DNA from: Balanoglossus misakiensis
Lineage: Eukaryota > Hemichordata
Direction of reading: 5' to 3'
Assembly (NCBI GenBank): GCA_040954595.2
Contig: CM082587.2
Span: forward strand, 8,308,001-8,372,000
DNA length: 64,000 nucleotides
Shown piece after piece: positions 11,922-23,435 of the stretch (positions are counted from its first letter, which is position 1; the number at the start of each line of letters is the position of its first letter). The position numbers and the translations under genes are program-made. Below the pieces are notes generated by a model, which saw nothing but the letters and a program-made list of their open reading frames with translations, searched no databases and was not told the origin of the DNA.

Positions 11922-14900
11922 CTATTCTTCCCCAAGAAATGCCCGTCTCCTTCTTTCATCCCTCTCCATCCAATAATCCCACTTCCCTTCCCTCCCATCC
12001 TCTAAACAACGCTTGTAATAAGCGTCGAAATTGATCCAGTAGTTGTTTGATTCCTTTAGGGCCCTTGTACCAATACAGCCGAATAGAATTTTCTGGTGTG
12101 CATAGGCTCTCTGGAACAAATATATATGAGGTAAGTAAGATGGTGAATACAACATTGTCTTAAATTTTTACATTTTCTCATTACAGGTTTGGTTGGATTG
12201 ATGTACACTCTACTTGGTATTCAGAAGAAATAGCATGATGTTCGACCAAGTTACAGTACTAAACAAGAGCAAAAAGTATGACTGCAGCCTCTGAAGGAAC
12301 TTTATTTTTTGTTGATTTTTTGATTATTAACGTCAACAAATATTGGGTTCTTATTGAGGTTTACAGTCACATACATCGATTTGAAGATCTACTACACAGA
12401 TGATGATACACATGTATGTATACAAACTAAATGGGTTATACATATAATGTTGTTTATAAGTAAAACACAGTGAACATTAGCTTGGATTAAGAAAGGAAAC
12501 ACCTGGCATCAATTTCATCACCTTTTAGATTTAATATATTAAAAACTTATAAATTATACTGAATTCCCACATTAAAGGTATACAGTCGCCTCCAATTTAC
12601 ATACGTCCACATATGGCTGAAATGGCATATTTGGGCGTTCGAAAGAACATATGGCGGCGCTCTTTATTTCACGTGTGACACCCACTGAAAATCAGTGATT
12701 AGCTAGATCTCATTTTGCCATGGTAACTATATTATAGCTGATTTTCAATGGGTGACGGTATACCTTTAACATGAAATCAACTCCATAAAAGTGAAGAAGC
12801 ATAAGTGTCCTATCGGCAAATGTTAAAAAAAAAATACTTGTGTTTATAAGGAAAAATTTTTTAATCCAACCACCAGCAAATTCAAATTTTATGTTTTTTA
12901 GGTTGAAGTTTTATGGTTTCTATGGTTGAAATAAAGGGTTTCTATGGTATATCCCTGTTGAGTATTTAACAAATGTATGTAGTATTGCATGTATTAATTA
13001 TGGTGATTTAGATGAAAATATTGACAAAATCAAATGTGGTACTAACCATCATTAGAGTCTTATTGAGCATGCCTTCCAGGTTGACATCCCCAACTTGGAA
13101 GTAGGGCCTCCACAGCATTTTGTTCAGTTCCTTTATTGGAACACCTCTGTTGCTTTGAGTTCTTAGGAGCTGTATAGATAAAAAAGACGAATGAACCATG
13201 TAGACTCGAACATAAAGTCTGCAAGTATGAACATGATTCATGTGTTAATATGTATAAGAATTTGTGTGTTATTTGTGTTCACACATTGTACTTACCTTGG
13301 CCCTTACATCTCCTCGCCAATCAGTAAACTTTTTGAGGGCATATGCAATCATTTTCTGAATGTTTGAGGATGTCGCCTGGCCAAATTCAGAAATCAATAG
13401 ATTTTTAATTTTGTCCTTGAAAAAAAAAATGAATAATATATAAGTTTGAAATATTGCTGATATTGGGTTTTGTGAACTTGTTAAATTTGCTGTTACTTAG
13501 ACTCAATTAATCTCTATATAGGAACTTCCTCACGTATAAGAGTTATTTGTACATAAAATATTTCATGCAAAAATCCTAATGCAGGCATACAGAATTACCA
13601 TGCTTTCATATTCATTTTAAAGGGTTGTACCTTTGTGTAATGAAATTAAGGCTTTATTATGAGTATATTAAACTAAATATGATAATAATGATGATAAATA
13701 AACCATATTTTTACATGAGCACTGTTGGATGATAGTTCATTAACTTATACTTGCCATGAATTCTGGAGGTAAGTTATCATTACCAGTATAAAGATAGGTA
13801 TTCCTTGTGAACAGATCTTTCAAATAACATAGGTATTCATGCTGTGAAAAAAATCATAACAGTTTTTTTTTTTTTAATCTACCATTCTGTATTCATATTT
13901 TACAGAAAAAGAACAGAGAGCAGGTGACAGACCATTTGCTCAATGTCATGAAGGCAAATAGTTTTCCGAGAACACATAGTCCAATACTTGGGCTCTAATT
14001 GTCTTAACACATCCTACCTACCTCATACATTTAATATTATAACATGATATTAATTATATGGGGCCATTTTACCTTGCATTTGGCTCTCTCTATCTTCCAT
14101 TCTGCTTTGCCCTGTTCTTCTAATCTCTCAACTCTTCGTTTTAGTTGTTTCAATTCTTTTAAAATCTCTTTCAGCATGATGTTGTTTTCTTTTGTCAGCT
14201 GAACTGTTGTAACACACATTCAAGAGACATTTATTATACACTACATTTATGTAAAAAAAAAATATGGAAATAGTTTTTTGATGCAAAGCCTTGAATTTAC
14301 AGATTTTGGAAATGGAATGTTATAATTTTTAAACTTAAACATGCATTAAGGAAAAATTGTATAAAAAACGGTTATGAGCCAGGTAACAACCTGCATCGAT
14401 GTCACTGCTTTCTGTCACTGCGTGTACATTGTTAGCTTCCTGGTTGCTCTCTTGAGAATCCTGTCAATAAAAGGTAATCGCTAAGAATACCCGTTTGAGG
14501 CAACTGAAAACAAATACCGGTATTAAGCATAACCAATACATATGAGGGCGTACGGACGTCTTTGATAGCGTATTAAATCCATAATCGTTTGGGTGTTTTT
14601 TTACATGCAAAGAAAAGTTTAACCTTTATACGTGTCGCCTTGAATACTGTAAAACGGGTTATTTTTGGAAAGCTTTCGAAATGGCTTTGATTGTTTACAC
14701 TTATATGAGAACGCTGACATGGAAGTGCTCTGACCTGGTAACCTTACACCCATTCATATTTAAATTGCATACATTTCATTCACCAAAACAAAGAAACCCG
14801 CACTGAGCCGAGTGCCGACACGGGTTGACATGACCCTGTAACCTTATACCCATTCACATGTAAATTAGTTCATTCATAAAAATCAAAACAAAAAACAACA

Positions 14901-15100
14901 GAGCATCTGAATCGTTCGTATGCCTTATCCTTTACCCCCAATTTTTTTTTTGAATACAGTATGATTTAGTAACCATGACACATTCCCGACAAATGCTTTT
15001 GGGCCATCATTCTTTCTTTAAATTGAATTTTGAACAAATACACACTTACGTCAAATAAATCCTCATTGCTTTCAGTCCCATCGCGTTCGAGTTCCGCCAT
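11922..15100 (-). CDS. Unrecognised seven-exon coiled-coil gene, 256 aa, divergent partner of the Plavaka-like gene
   Basis: Minus-strand exons, each with splice sites and matching phases: 15100-15050 (MAELERDGTESNEDLFD), 14460-14391, 14203-14073, 13841-13755, 13415-13296, 13169-13047, 12110-11922 (stop TAG). The total is 771 nt. An acidic N-terminus is followed by a charged coiled coil around residues 42-80 (LKELKQLKRRVERLEEQG). Then come a segment with YCYLKDLF-like aromatic spacing, a basic helix (IAYALKKFTDWRGDVRAK), NRGVPIKELNKMLWRPYF, and an Arg-rich tail. The intron after 13755 uses GC-AG (GCAAGT). I do not recognise the family. The clean phases across six introns argue strongly for a real, currently spliced gene. 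It shares a 267 bp upstream region with the gene starting at 15368, so it may be the accessory protein of a two-gene transposon or a co-regulated host gene. Confidence 0.7.
12571..12769. mobile_element. MITE with TTAAAGGTATAC terminal inverted repeats
   Basis: About 199 bp: left end TTAAAGGTATACAGTCGCC, right end GGGTGACGGTATACCTTTAA. Subterminal inverted pieces are CACTGAAAATCAG and CTGATTTTCAATGG. It lies in the last intron of the minus-strand coiled-coil gene. Terminal TTAA suggests a TTAA target site. No coding capacity. Confidence 0.75.
14645..14672. mobile_element. Solo terminal fragment of the CTGTAAAACGGGTTATTTT MITE
   Basis: The string TACTGTAAAACGGGTTATTTT matches the left terminus of the 61056-61248 element but has no partner terminus nearby. 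It lies in the first intron of the minus-strand coiled-coil gene. Confidence 0.4.
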
Positions 15101-15367
15101 CGCCTATGTAGGTTATTGTAACAAATACTGTTAAGAATATAATGAACCAACTTCGTGCACGATTGTTGACAAAGCGCAAGATGTACATGAGAGTCTTTGG
15201 TTTACACGGAAATGTCATGAACTGGCTGGATACGTGCAGTTTGTATGTTACTGTGCGCGTGAGCGCGTGAGCTCGTGAGATTGTCGTCTGCTGTAATTTG
15301 ATTGCTTAATATTATAGTGACGTATTGAAAGCTGGTTGGTTGATGCACGAAGCAGACGAGACCAGAG
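15101..15367. promoter_or_regulatory. Putative bidirectional promoter between the divergent genes
   Basis: A 267 bp gap separates the ATG at 15100 (-) from the ATG at 15368 (+). It has no TATA box at a convincing distance, and includes a GCGCGTGAGCGCGTGAGC-rich stretch at about 15255-15275. Such a short head-to-head spacing implies shared regulation; this is inferred, not shown. Confidence 0.45.
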
Positions 15368-18300
15368 ATGGCAGAAAGTATGGGTCAGGATCGTATTTTC
15401 AGCTGCAAAACCTGTCAGTACAAAACCTTTCGAGATTCCAACTACCGGCGACACGTACAGAGTAAAAGGCATCGAACCCTATGTGCGTTAGATAAGTGGC
15501 AGGTTACAGGGACAGCGACACCAACGTCAAAATTTTCTGATTCATTCATTTGTGACGACCGTAATGAAAGTGCGGATAATTTTTGCACTTTCACTGAGGC
15601 GGAAAGTATCGAAAACCACAATTCCGACACTGAAACAGACGACGATGGCTTGGTAGAATTAAGCGATAGAAATTGGTATCCTTTTCCAAGCAAGATTTTC
15701 TTTTTGTTATATACATTATGCCATTCTGGACCAAGACCGATGGTAAGCAGTTTATATTATACATTGTACAATTGTACTGAAACTTTTCTTGGTTGCATTT
15801 TTGCTGTTATTGTTTTTGCAAGTTAAATACCGAAAAATACATAATTTTTTTAACTATTTTTCTTATTAAATTTATTATTATACAATTACAGTCTCGGGAA
15901 ACAAGGAAATTTGTATGGTACATCCTCCATGAGCTAAACGTTCCAAATGTACCATCGATGGAATCGGTCATGAGTTTTGCCATTCCTGGATTCAATGAAG
16001 AACTTGTTGGCCAGGTACATATTTAATCATACGATTTGTTAAACATTTGTAAATTTAAAAAAAAAATCACTTTTAAAGCAAAAGTATACTCGTAAATTAT
16101 CATTTTATGGCAACCACTTTAAATGTAATTTAAACAAATGAGACAAGAATCTGTATAGCAAGTTCATTTTTATTTTTATTTTAATCCTTTAGGCAAATAC
16201 ATCTGATGGGACACCTTTCTCTTTCATCAAACCATCCGTTTTAATCAAACTCCTCTTAGGGAATCCTAAAATTGCAGCATGCGTGGATAGGTAAGGTATA
16301 ATATTGATCGTTTCATATCATAATACAAGAAGCACGGTATCAAAAACATTTTAAACCATCACATGTACATATTTTTATTGGTGTTAAAATATAACTTCTA
16401 CTTTTGTCACAAAATTTCAAAAGCTTCATGTAGTCACTCATAGGAAGCACTCTTAAAGGGACAAAGCCTCTCTCTCTCGCCGTCTTTTTTCCATAATTAT
16501 GTTTGATACAAGACACCATTTACTAGTATGTTATTCTCCAGGTGTTATATTGTGAATCAATGCTCGACCACACTCAACTTCCATTCCACTTGTAGATACA
16601 AAAGTGAAATACTCGCCAAAATGAATAATCGGTTTTTACCATTTATTCATTTTGACGAGACTTTTCTCTCATATTCTACAAAAGCGACAGAGGCTTTGTC
16701 CCTTAATAAGGTGCATTCAGTTTCAAACAAACCCATCTAAAGTAAAAAAAAAGATACAGCTAGTGGGGATGTAAGGTCTAGGAATTCTCTTACAAATACT
16801 ATATGAAAGAAACCCCAACAATCTGTATACCTGGCATTGAAAAGCCTATACATTTGTCCACTAAATTAACTAGTCGATCCTGGTTTTGATGTTGTATAGA
16901 TTTCCAGTGGTGACTGACAAAATCTATGAACAATGTGAAGGACAGAAGTGGGTGGAAGATATTCCAGCACCATATTGGAAGGGGATGTTTGCTGGAGACA
17001 GTGTGTTATTAATGAATGGAGAAACTGTAATAATCAAGTCATTCTTAAGAGAGGTATGAATATGTCCCCTTCTAGGATCTAGTGATATGAAATTTTCAAC
17101 TGCTCTAATCCAGGAAAGATAAACATCACACATTACATTTGAAAAAAATACATATCATTTTAAAACATTATTCATGAATTAAACACTACATATTTAAATA
17201 ACAGTAAGTGTAATAATTTGATGATTTAATACAAAATCTTACCACAGAAAATTTAACACATAACATTCAAATCTCATATCTACTTGTAACAGGTCGGTCA
17301 TAATGAAGCTGGTACCTTTAGAAAGATGACAGCTGAGGTACAGAGTGTATTGCTACCTGGTGATGAGCACCTCAACCCATTCAGGGATCTGCTTCATGAA
17401 AGGTACTCTCCTTGGGACACTATTTTAATATCGTTCATCTTTCAATTTACCTAAAGGGACAGTCTCTCTCTCGCTGCATTTTTTCCAATACTTATGTTTG
17501 ATACAAGACACTGCTTATGTTATTCTACATGCTGATATATAGTGAATCAACGTTCAACCACACACACCTTCAAATCTGCTTGTAGACACAAGAGTGAAAA
17601 ACTCGCCATAATGAAAGTATGGGTCAGGATCGTATTTTCAGCTGCAAAACCTGTCAGTACAAAACCTTTCGAGATTCCAACTACCGGCGACACGTACAGA
17701 GTAAAAGGCATCGAACCCTATGTGCGTTAGATAAGTGGCAGGTTACAGGGACAGCGACACCAACGTCAAAATTTCCTGAACCATTCATTTGTGACCGTAA
17801 TGAAAGTGCGGATAATTTTTGCACTTTCACTGAGGCGGAAAGTATCGAAAACCACAATTAAAGGGACAAAGTCTCTTTCTCGCTGCCATTTTCCCATTAA
17901 TTATGTTTGATACAAGACACCATTTATGTTATTCTACATGTGGATTTATAGTGAATCAATGTTGGACAACACGCAACTTCCATCCCACTTGTAGACACGA
18001 GTGAAAAACTCGCCAAAATGAATAATCGGTGTTTACCGTTTATTCATTTTGGCGAGATTTTTACTCTCGTATCCTACAAACGGGATGGAAGTTGTGTGTG
18101 GATGAACGTTGATTCACTATATATCCACATGTAGAATAATATAAACAGTGTCTTGTATCAAACATATTTAATGGAAAAAAGGGCAACGAGAGAGAGACTT
18201 TGTCCCTTTAAAAATCAATACGTACAAGTCTGGATTTTTCTTTCAAAAACTTAAAATTAAATATTGAACTCATTAGAACACATGCCTTTGTCAAGTGTAC

Positions 18301-21300
18301 AGTTTATTGTAATAGACTGTATGTATTTTTAAACTATATCTACTATATATATAGGTCACTAGTCCCAATTATTGGCGAGTCAAAGATTGTAGACACCTAT
18401 GAAATATTAGGTACCAGTAACCATGAAGACTACATAGTCACACATGTCATGAATACTGACAACGGCCGGTGGACTTTTAAAGAGGCTACAGCAGAGGTAA
18501 GGGAAAGACAATACATCAACCTATTTCCAACCAAGCAACACCAAAGCATTAATTTAAAAGAATATTAAAATAGTCTTGACTAGCAAATTTCTATTGTGTA
18601 CGAAAATATTGCCACGGCATTCTACTTAGGTGATTGTGGAAAATAAAAACATTCAGTTTTTACATAAAATATCATGATGCCTGAGAGTGATTTTTGTTCA
18701 TTACACTTACATTTGGCTATCACGAAAAAGTAAACTACAGTCTATGTAATTACTTGTCTAAGTCAGTGTCAATGCAGTTGGCAAAATTGCTGGGTAAATG
18801 GCTGGTTTTCTGATTGTATTCCTACCACCATCACTGTATACTTTAAATGTCTACAATTTAATTGTGAAACCTTTTTCAGGAAAAAGTGGTATACTCCAGA
18901 AACACTCGACGGCTTCCGATGTACACCTTACCACTGAACATATTCGTTGATGACACGAGTGGCAATAAATCGAAGCAGTGGAACAGCTACCATGTTCTGT
19001 CTGTCCAGTTGTCTGGCTTACCAATCAAAGAAAAGGATAAACTTAGAAATGTTCACTTCCTTTCAACATCAAACATCGTGCAGTCAACAGAATTGATCGT
19101 TCCTGTTATTGAAAACATCAAGCAATGCAATGATGGTGTTCTTGTGTTCGATGCATCTACTGGGAAAGATGTAATTGTGAGACCAAAGATTGCAATTGGT
19201 ATCTTCGATAGTGTGATGGGATCAAAAATGGCAAATCACTTAGGAGCTACTGCAAACCATCCATGCAGAGTGTGTGATGTAAGTAAGAGATGTGCAATAC
19301 TGTGCCGAAGACGTTCCATTCTCACAAGGTCCTTGGGGTTGTGGTTGAATGTCTAGGCTCAAAAAGAACAAAATAGTCTGGAATAAATTAAAGATAAATG
19401 TATATGTTTTGTAACACAGATTAGCAAGACTACTCTTTCTCAAGTTGGGACTCGGAGAACCAAAAACAAAGTAAAGGAAATAATTAAAGAAATAGAGGCA
19501 GCTGAAACAGAGAGTGAGCGAAGGAAAATTCGTACACGAAATGGCATCAGAGAGGGCTACAACAGCTTTCTCGACATTGACAATTTTAGTCCCTATAGGT
19601 ACGTATGATTTGACCAAATGTAGATATTGTCTACCGAGGAAACAAATTCATTAAATTTGTTAAATAACAAGATACAATCCGGCTTTACATTTTACGCAGA
19701 AGATGAACAGTTTGTAATTTAAAAAGTGATATAAAATATGAAAAAATTGCATCCAAATTTAGGTGGACATCTACATCTGTTTACTGAAGAGAAACAGATA
19801 TTGAAGTGGCTATGATTTAATCTAGAAAATGTATATTGTTATTACCAGTGACACACCCCAAGATAGGCTGCATGCTGTCCTCATTAATCCAAACAAGAAC
19901 CTGTTCGGTGAGATTATGAGAATAATGGATGAAAACGACAGAGCAATCCTGAAGCTTTCTTTGGAGGAATTCGATTGGTCTTCATTTGAAAGACGGCTAA
20001 CTTCAAAGTCAATGGACCACTACGGCAGTTTCATCGGAAGGCACTACAAAATCTGGGTATGTTAGTTCTAATGAAAACAAAAACAAAACAGAAAGGTGGA
20101 AGAATTTTTTCCAATTAATCAACACAGTAATTTGAAAATAAGAATGCAGGAAGAGCAAAATGATAAAATGGATATTAAACAATGACAGGACATAGTCTAT
20201 AATATGTATCATTTCATGTTTGTGAATATATGTGTGTGTGTGTGTATGTCATTATATAAAAAGACATATAAAGTATAATTTCTTATTTTACAACAGATAC
20301 AAATTGCCCCTTTCCATCTGGCACGGTGTAGCTCTGTCCCAATTGGATACATAAAAGCATACTGTCTTTTGTCAGAAGTAAGTTACAGACACATATAGTA
20401 ATTGAAATTTTTACAAAAAGTGAAGAGAACTAAAACTACTTACCTCCATTCTTTGATGATGTACGTGCAGTCTTATCTACCTTTGGGGAGCACAACCAAA
20501 GCTATCATCTCGTTACTTCTATGCAGTCTACAATGAAATGATTGAATTCAGCAGCACTACTTCTAAAAATGCCAGAGAGTTACAAATTGATTTTGGTAAC
20601 TGTGATGACGAGTATATCTGGAAACAAATTTTAAAGGAAAGGAGGATTATACACAATGGAGTGAACAGTATGATTGCTTTAAAATTTTATTATTCCCCTT
20701 TCTGTACCATGTAGATAACTCATCTCATATATAGACATGGATCTTATACAAATGAAGAACTGCAAAATCTACAATTGGCAGTGCAGGAGTTGGTATCAAA
20801 ACTGACGGAGATTGGCAGTACGCTAATAAGGTATCTGACCTTAAAACTTCAGAAAACCCCAAAATCAAGTACGTGGCCGAGCAAAAAAACAAACAAAACA
20901 GGTGTGAATGGGTCTGGCAGACCCTTGTCCGGACAATTTTGGTCCCAGTCGAATGGGGTGGTTTGTGGTTGACCCTGGTCTCAACCTGGTGTTTGTGGAC
21001 ACATTTTGTCAGACTCTGTTCCTAGTTGACGCCCTTTACAGTTAACATAACAGTGTAGGCTATCATTTGACAATGGTAAAATTTGTATAAACAATCAGAA
21101 GAGAATTACATGGTTCTGCTTTATAAGGTCAAAGATTGGTGTGAGGCGACATTGGCCAGGACTATTTCGTTTTAGAAGCATGCATATAACTCACCTAAAT
21201 TAATTTCTTTTAATTGTAAGGAAGCAGACGACACACTATCTTCTGCACATCGCAGGTGATATCATCAAGCACGGGCATGCCCAAGGCTACCAAGCTGAAA

Positions 21301-23435
21301 AGTTCGAGGAAGAAAATGGGAGGGTGAGGTTGGTGCAAACATACACGAACCGACACAATCCCAGTTCGGATACAGTAAATCATCTCGCAAAACAAGAAGT
21401 GTTGCGGTTCCTAATAGATGGTGGGAAGTGGAAAGTAAATGAAAATATGTACGTAATTTCCAAATGATAGACCTAGCTATGACAGTTATATGCCATAGAC
21501 AATAGTTCATGACAGGCAGATATTTTTTCGCATACATGTAAGGTTATACTGACCAATAGAAAAGACAGACTCCCAACGTCTGGGGAAAATACTTTAGAAC
21601 AATTCCGCTGACAGGATTTTGACCAGCTGCTGATTGTCCGATCTAGACTATCAGTGTGACCTGAAATATTTAGAAAGTTCTAGAAGGTCATTCAAATGTC
21701 AAGTTGGAATTGGTAAAACCCTGTTAGAACAATTGTGCAGTATAGAAACAATGCCTCACACATGTTTACTCACCTCTTTCCACAGACCATTACGTTGCAT
21801 TTTCAAATGACCTGTATTCTCTCTGTCTGTCATCAAATTGGCAACGTAGGGAGACTTTGAAAGATAACCTGTACACTTTGTCATCAAATACTTTCTCTAT
21901 GCACTGTTCCAAAATCATCCCTAAAAATACAAAATATAAGTTTTCCATATGTCATATCAATTTGTTCTAATGATAATAACATGGACTACAGAAAGCATAA
22001 TTCAGACCTCATGTCATCTTTGACTGGTATACACAATTTCATTTGTTGCAGATATGAGGCAGCTCAAGGTGTCAAAGGGTTTGGACAGACAGAAACTGTC
22101 AACAACTACCTGTTTGGCAGAGAAGCCAGCGTGGTCAAATTTTCCGGCAAACTGGTCCAACCGCACCGAGACCAACACCATCACAAAAAGACAGCATCAA
22201 CCAAGGATATTCCACTACACCACCAACAGCTACTGGACTTCTTCCAAGTTCCAAACTTAACATTGGGTGACATAGGAAATGGCAGCTACGCAACCTACAA
22301 TGGTGTGGTTGCCAAATCGGATGAGACGGTTAGAGTAGGATCGTCAGTCTTATACAAAGACAAAGACAGCAAGGTATTAATACTAAATATACAGGTGACT
22401 TTTGATGGCATCAAAGAATCGAACACATAGTACTCAAGCTGAGCTCAGATAACTCAAAATTCCATTCCAGTTGACATTTGAAATCTTATCAAGCTTTGTT
22501 TTTTCTCATAAGATATTTAAGCAGTAACCCCACCTCGGACAGGTACATGTATACAAAAATTTTCAACTCCTTGTAAACAGTAACTTTCAAAACAAGGAGA
22601 ATATTTGCTAACCAAAAAAAAACAAAGAAACTTACAAAAAACTCGCTAAATATTGAATATTTCTGATATCAGAATTGAACAAAAGTTGCACACATATATG
22701 TGTTATGAAATTGTATCCTAAATTTCAAAGCAATCAGAGAAAACAATTTCAAAACAGTTTTAAAGAAAATACTTGTTCGAAAGTGGCAAAAATACAAATA
22801 TCACCAAATTTGTACAATATCTTACTTCAATCACTATAAGGAACAAAGTTCAATGCAATGTGACATGCGGAAACAATTTTTTAAAAAAAATTGGAAAAAA
22901 AATTCCCCAATAACACATTTATGCAAATATCAGAATTTTTTTTAGCAAAATCTTACTTGGGTTCCCTCTATTTGATAAATTCTGACTAGAGTCACCCCAT
23001 GAACATCTATATCAAGTTTCAAATCAAAGTTATCCATCTGTAATGGCTACATTATATTGATGTCAACAGGTAAAGATTGGAATGGTCAGCGCAATCTTTG
23101 AAGTCAAGATAGGCAGACATCCAATCAGAGGCCTGGTACAGATCCAGGAGTACAATGTACATCAAGAATTTGATGACTTGTTTGGATGTCAGGTTGTACA
23201 CCGGGAAGGGAGCTACAAACTAGTACCACCGCAAAACATCATACAAATGGTCAGCATCGTTCACGACTGTTGTGGTGGACATTGTCACCTACAGCTGTTG
23301 AATAAAGTATTTCAAATAGAAAGAAACAACGTGAGACGCCTTAAAAGCGTATTTAAATGCAATGCAAATCACAATGTGTATCTCCTCAACAGATTTAGGT
23401 TCACACACCTTAAAAAAACATACGGGGTTGACTAG
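15368..23435 (+). CDS. Plavaka-like transposase gene with N-terminal C2H2 zinc finger, ~1010 aa, about 15 exons
   Basis: Exons: 15368-15742, 15892-16014, 16193-16290, 16900-17053, 17293-17402, 18355-18496, 18880-19278, 19420-19598, 19849-20056, 20297-20377, about 20502-20667 (borders unsure), 20735-20830, 21221-21448, 22052-22373, 23070-23435 (stop). Residues 13-35 form a C2H2 finger (C13, C16, H29, H35). The core carries VDDTSGNKSKQW (D358/D359), LSGLP, NVHFLSTSN, HPCRVCD, DRLHAVLI, IQIAPFHL, THYLLHIAGDII and TYTNRHNPSSD. These fit the order I recall for the fungal Plavaka family (CACTA/CMC-related DNA transposons), which also often start with a C2H2 finger. The C-terminal ~220 residues are unassigned. 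Phases agree at every junction except around the exon at 20502-20667, where one base is unaccounted for. No internal stops occur in the other exons. Active transposon, recent relic or domesticated gene are all possible; the many introns fit a host-processed gene. Confidence 0.8.
16453..16706. mobile_element. Hairpin MITE, TTAAAGGGACAAAG family, internally shortened
   Basis: 254 bp from TTAAAGGGACAAAGCCTC to GAGGCTTTGTCCCTTAA, with the family apex (ATGAATAATCGG...TTTATTCATTTTG) inside. Part of the right arm is deleted relative to 17858-18211. It lies in intron 3 of the Plavaka-like gene. TTAA occurs at both edges. Confidence 0.85.
17452..17612. mobile_element. Left half of a TTAAAGGGAC hairpin MITE ending at the apex
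   Basis: Begins TAAAGGGACAGTCTCTCTC and continues through the left arm to GAAAAACTCGCCATAATGA. It then stops exactly where the palindrome would turn back, and the next bases are a copy of this gene's own first coding exon. It lies in intron 5 of the Plavaka-like gene. Confidence 0.8.
17613..17859 (+). pseudogene. Duplicate of coding exon 1 of the Plavaka-like gene, inside that gene's intron 5
   Basis: 247 bp matching 15374-15623, with three substitutions and one 3-bp difference (GACGAC versus GAC). It keeps an open frame encoding the whole C2H2 finger (CKTCQYKTF...HVQSKRH). The three substitutions all change the protein (FSDSF to FPEPF). The left junction shares only GA with the source context, and the right junction lies in AATT at the TTAA of the next MITE. 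It lacks the rest of exon 1 and its donor site, and no good splice acceptor stands before it, so it is probably not used as an exon. Confidence 0.9.
17858..18211. mobile_element. Full-length hairpin MITE, TTAAAGGGACAAAGTCTC family
   Basis: 354 bp near-perfect palindrome: TTAAAGGGACAAAGTCTC at the left, GAGACTTTGTCCCTTTAA at the right, arms complementary almost to an apex near GGTGTTTACC. The edges read TTAA, consistent with a TTAA target site. It abuts the exon-1 copy. Confidence 0.9.
20227..20248. repeat. Short (TG)n microsatellite
   Basis: atatgtgtgtgtgtgtgtatg within an intron of the Plavaka-like gene. Confidence 0.6.
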
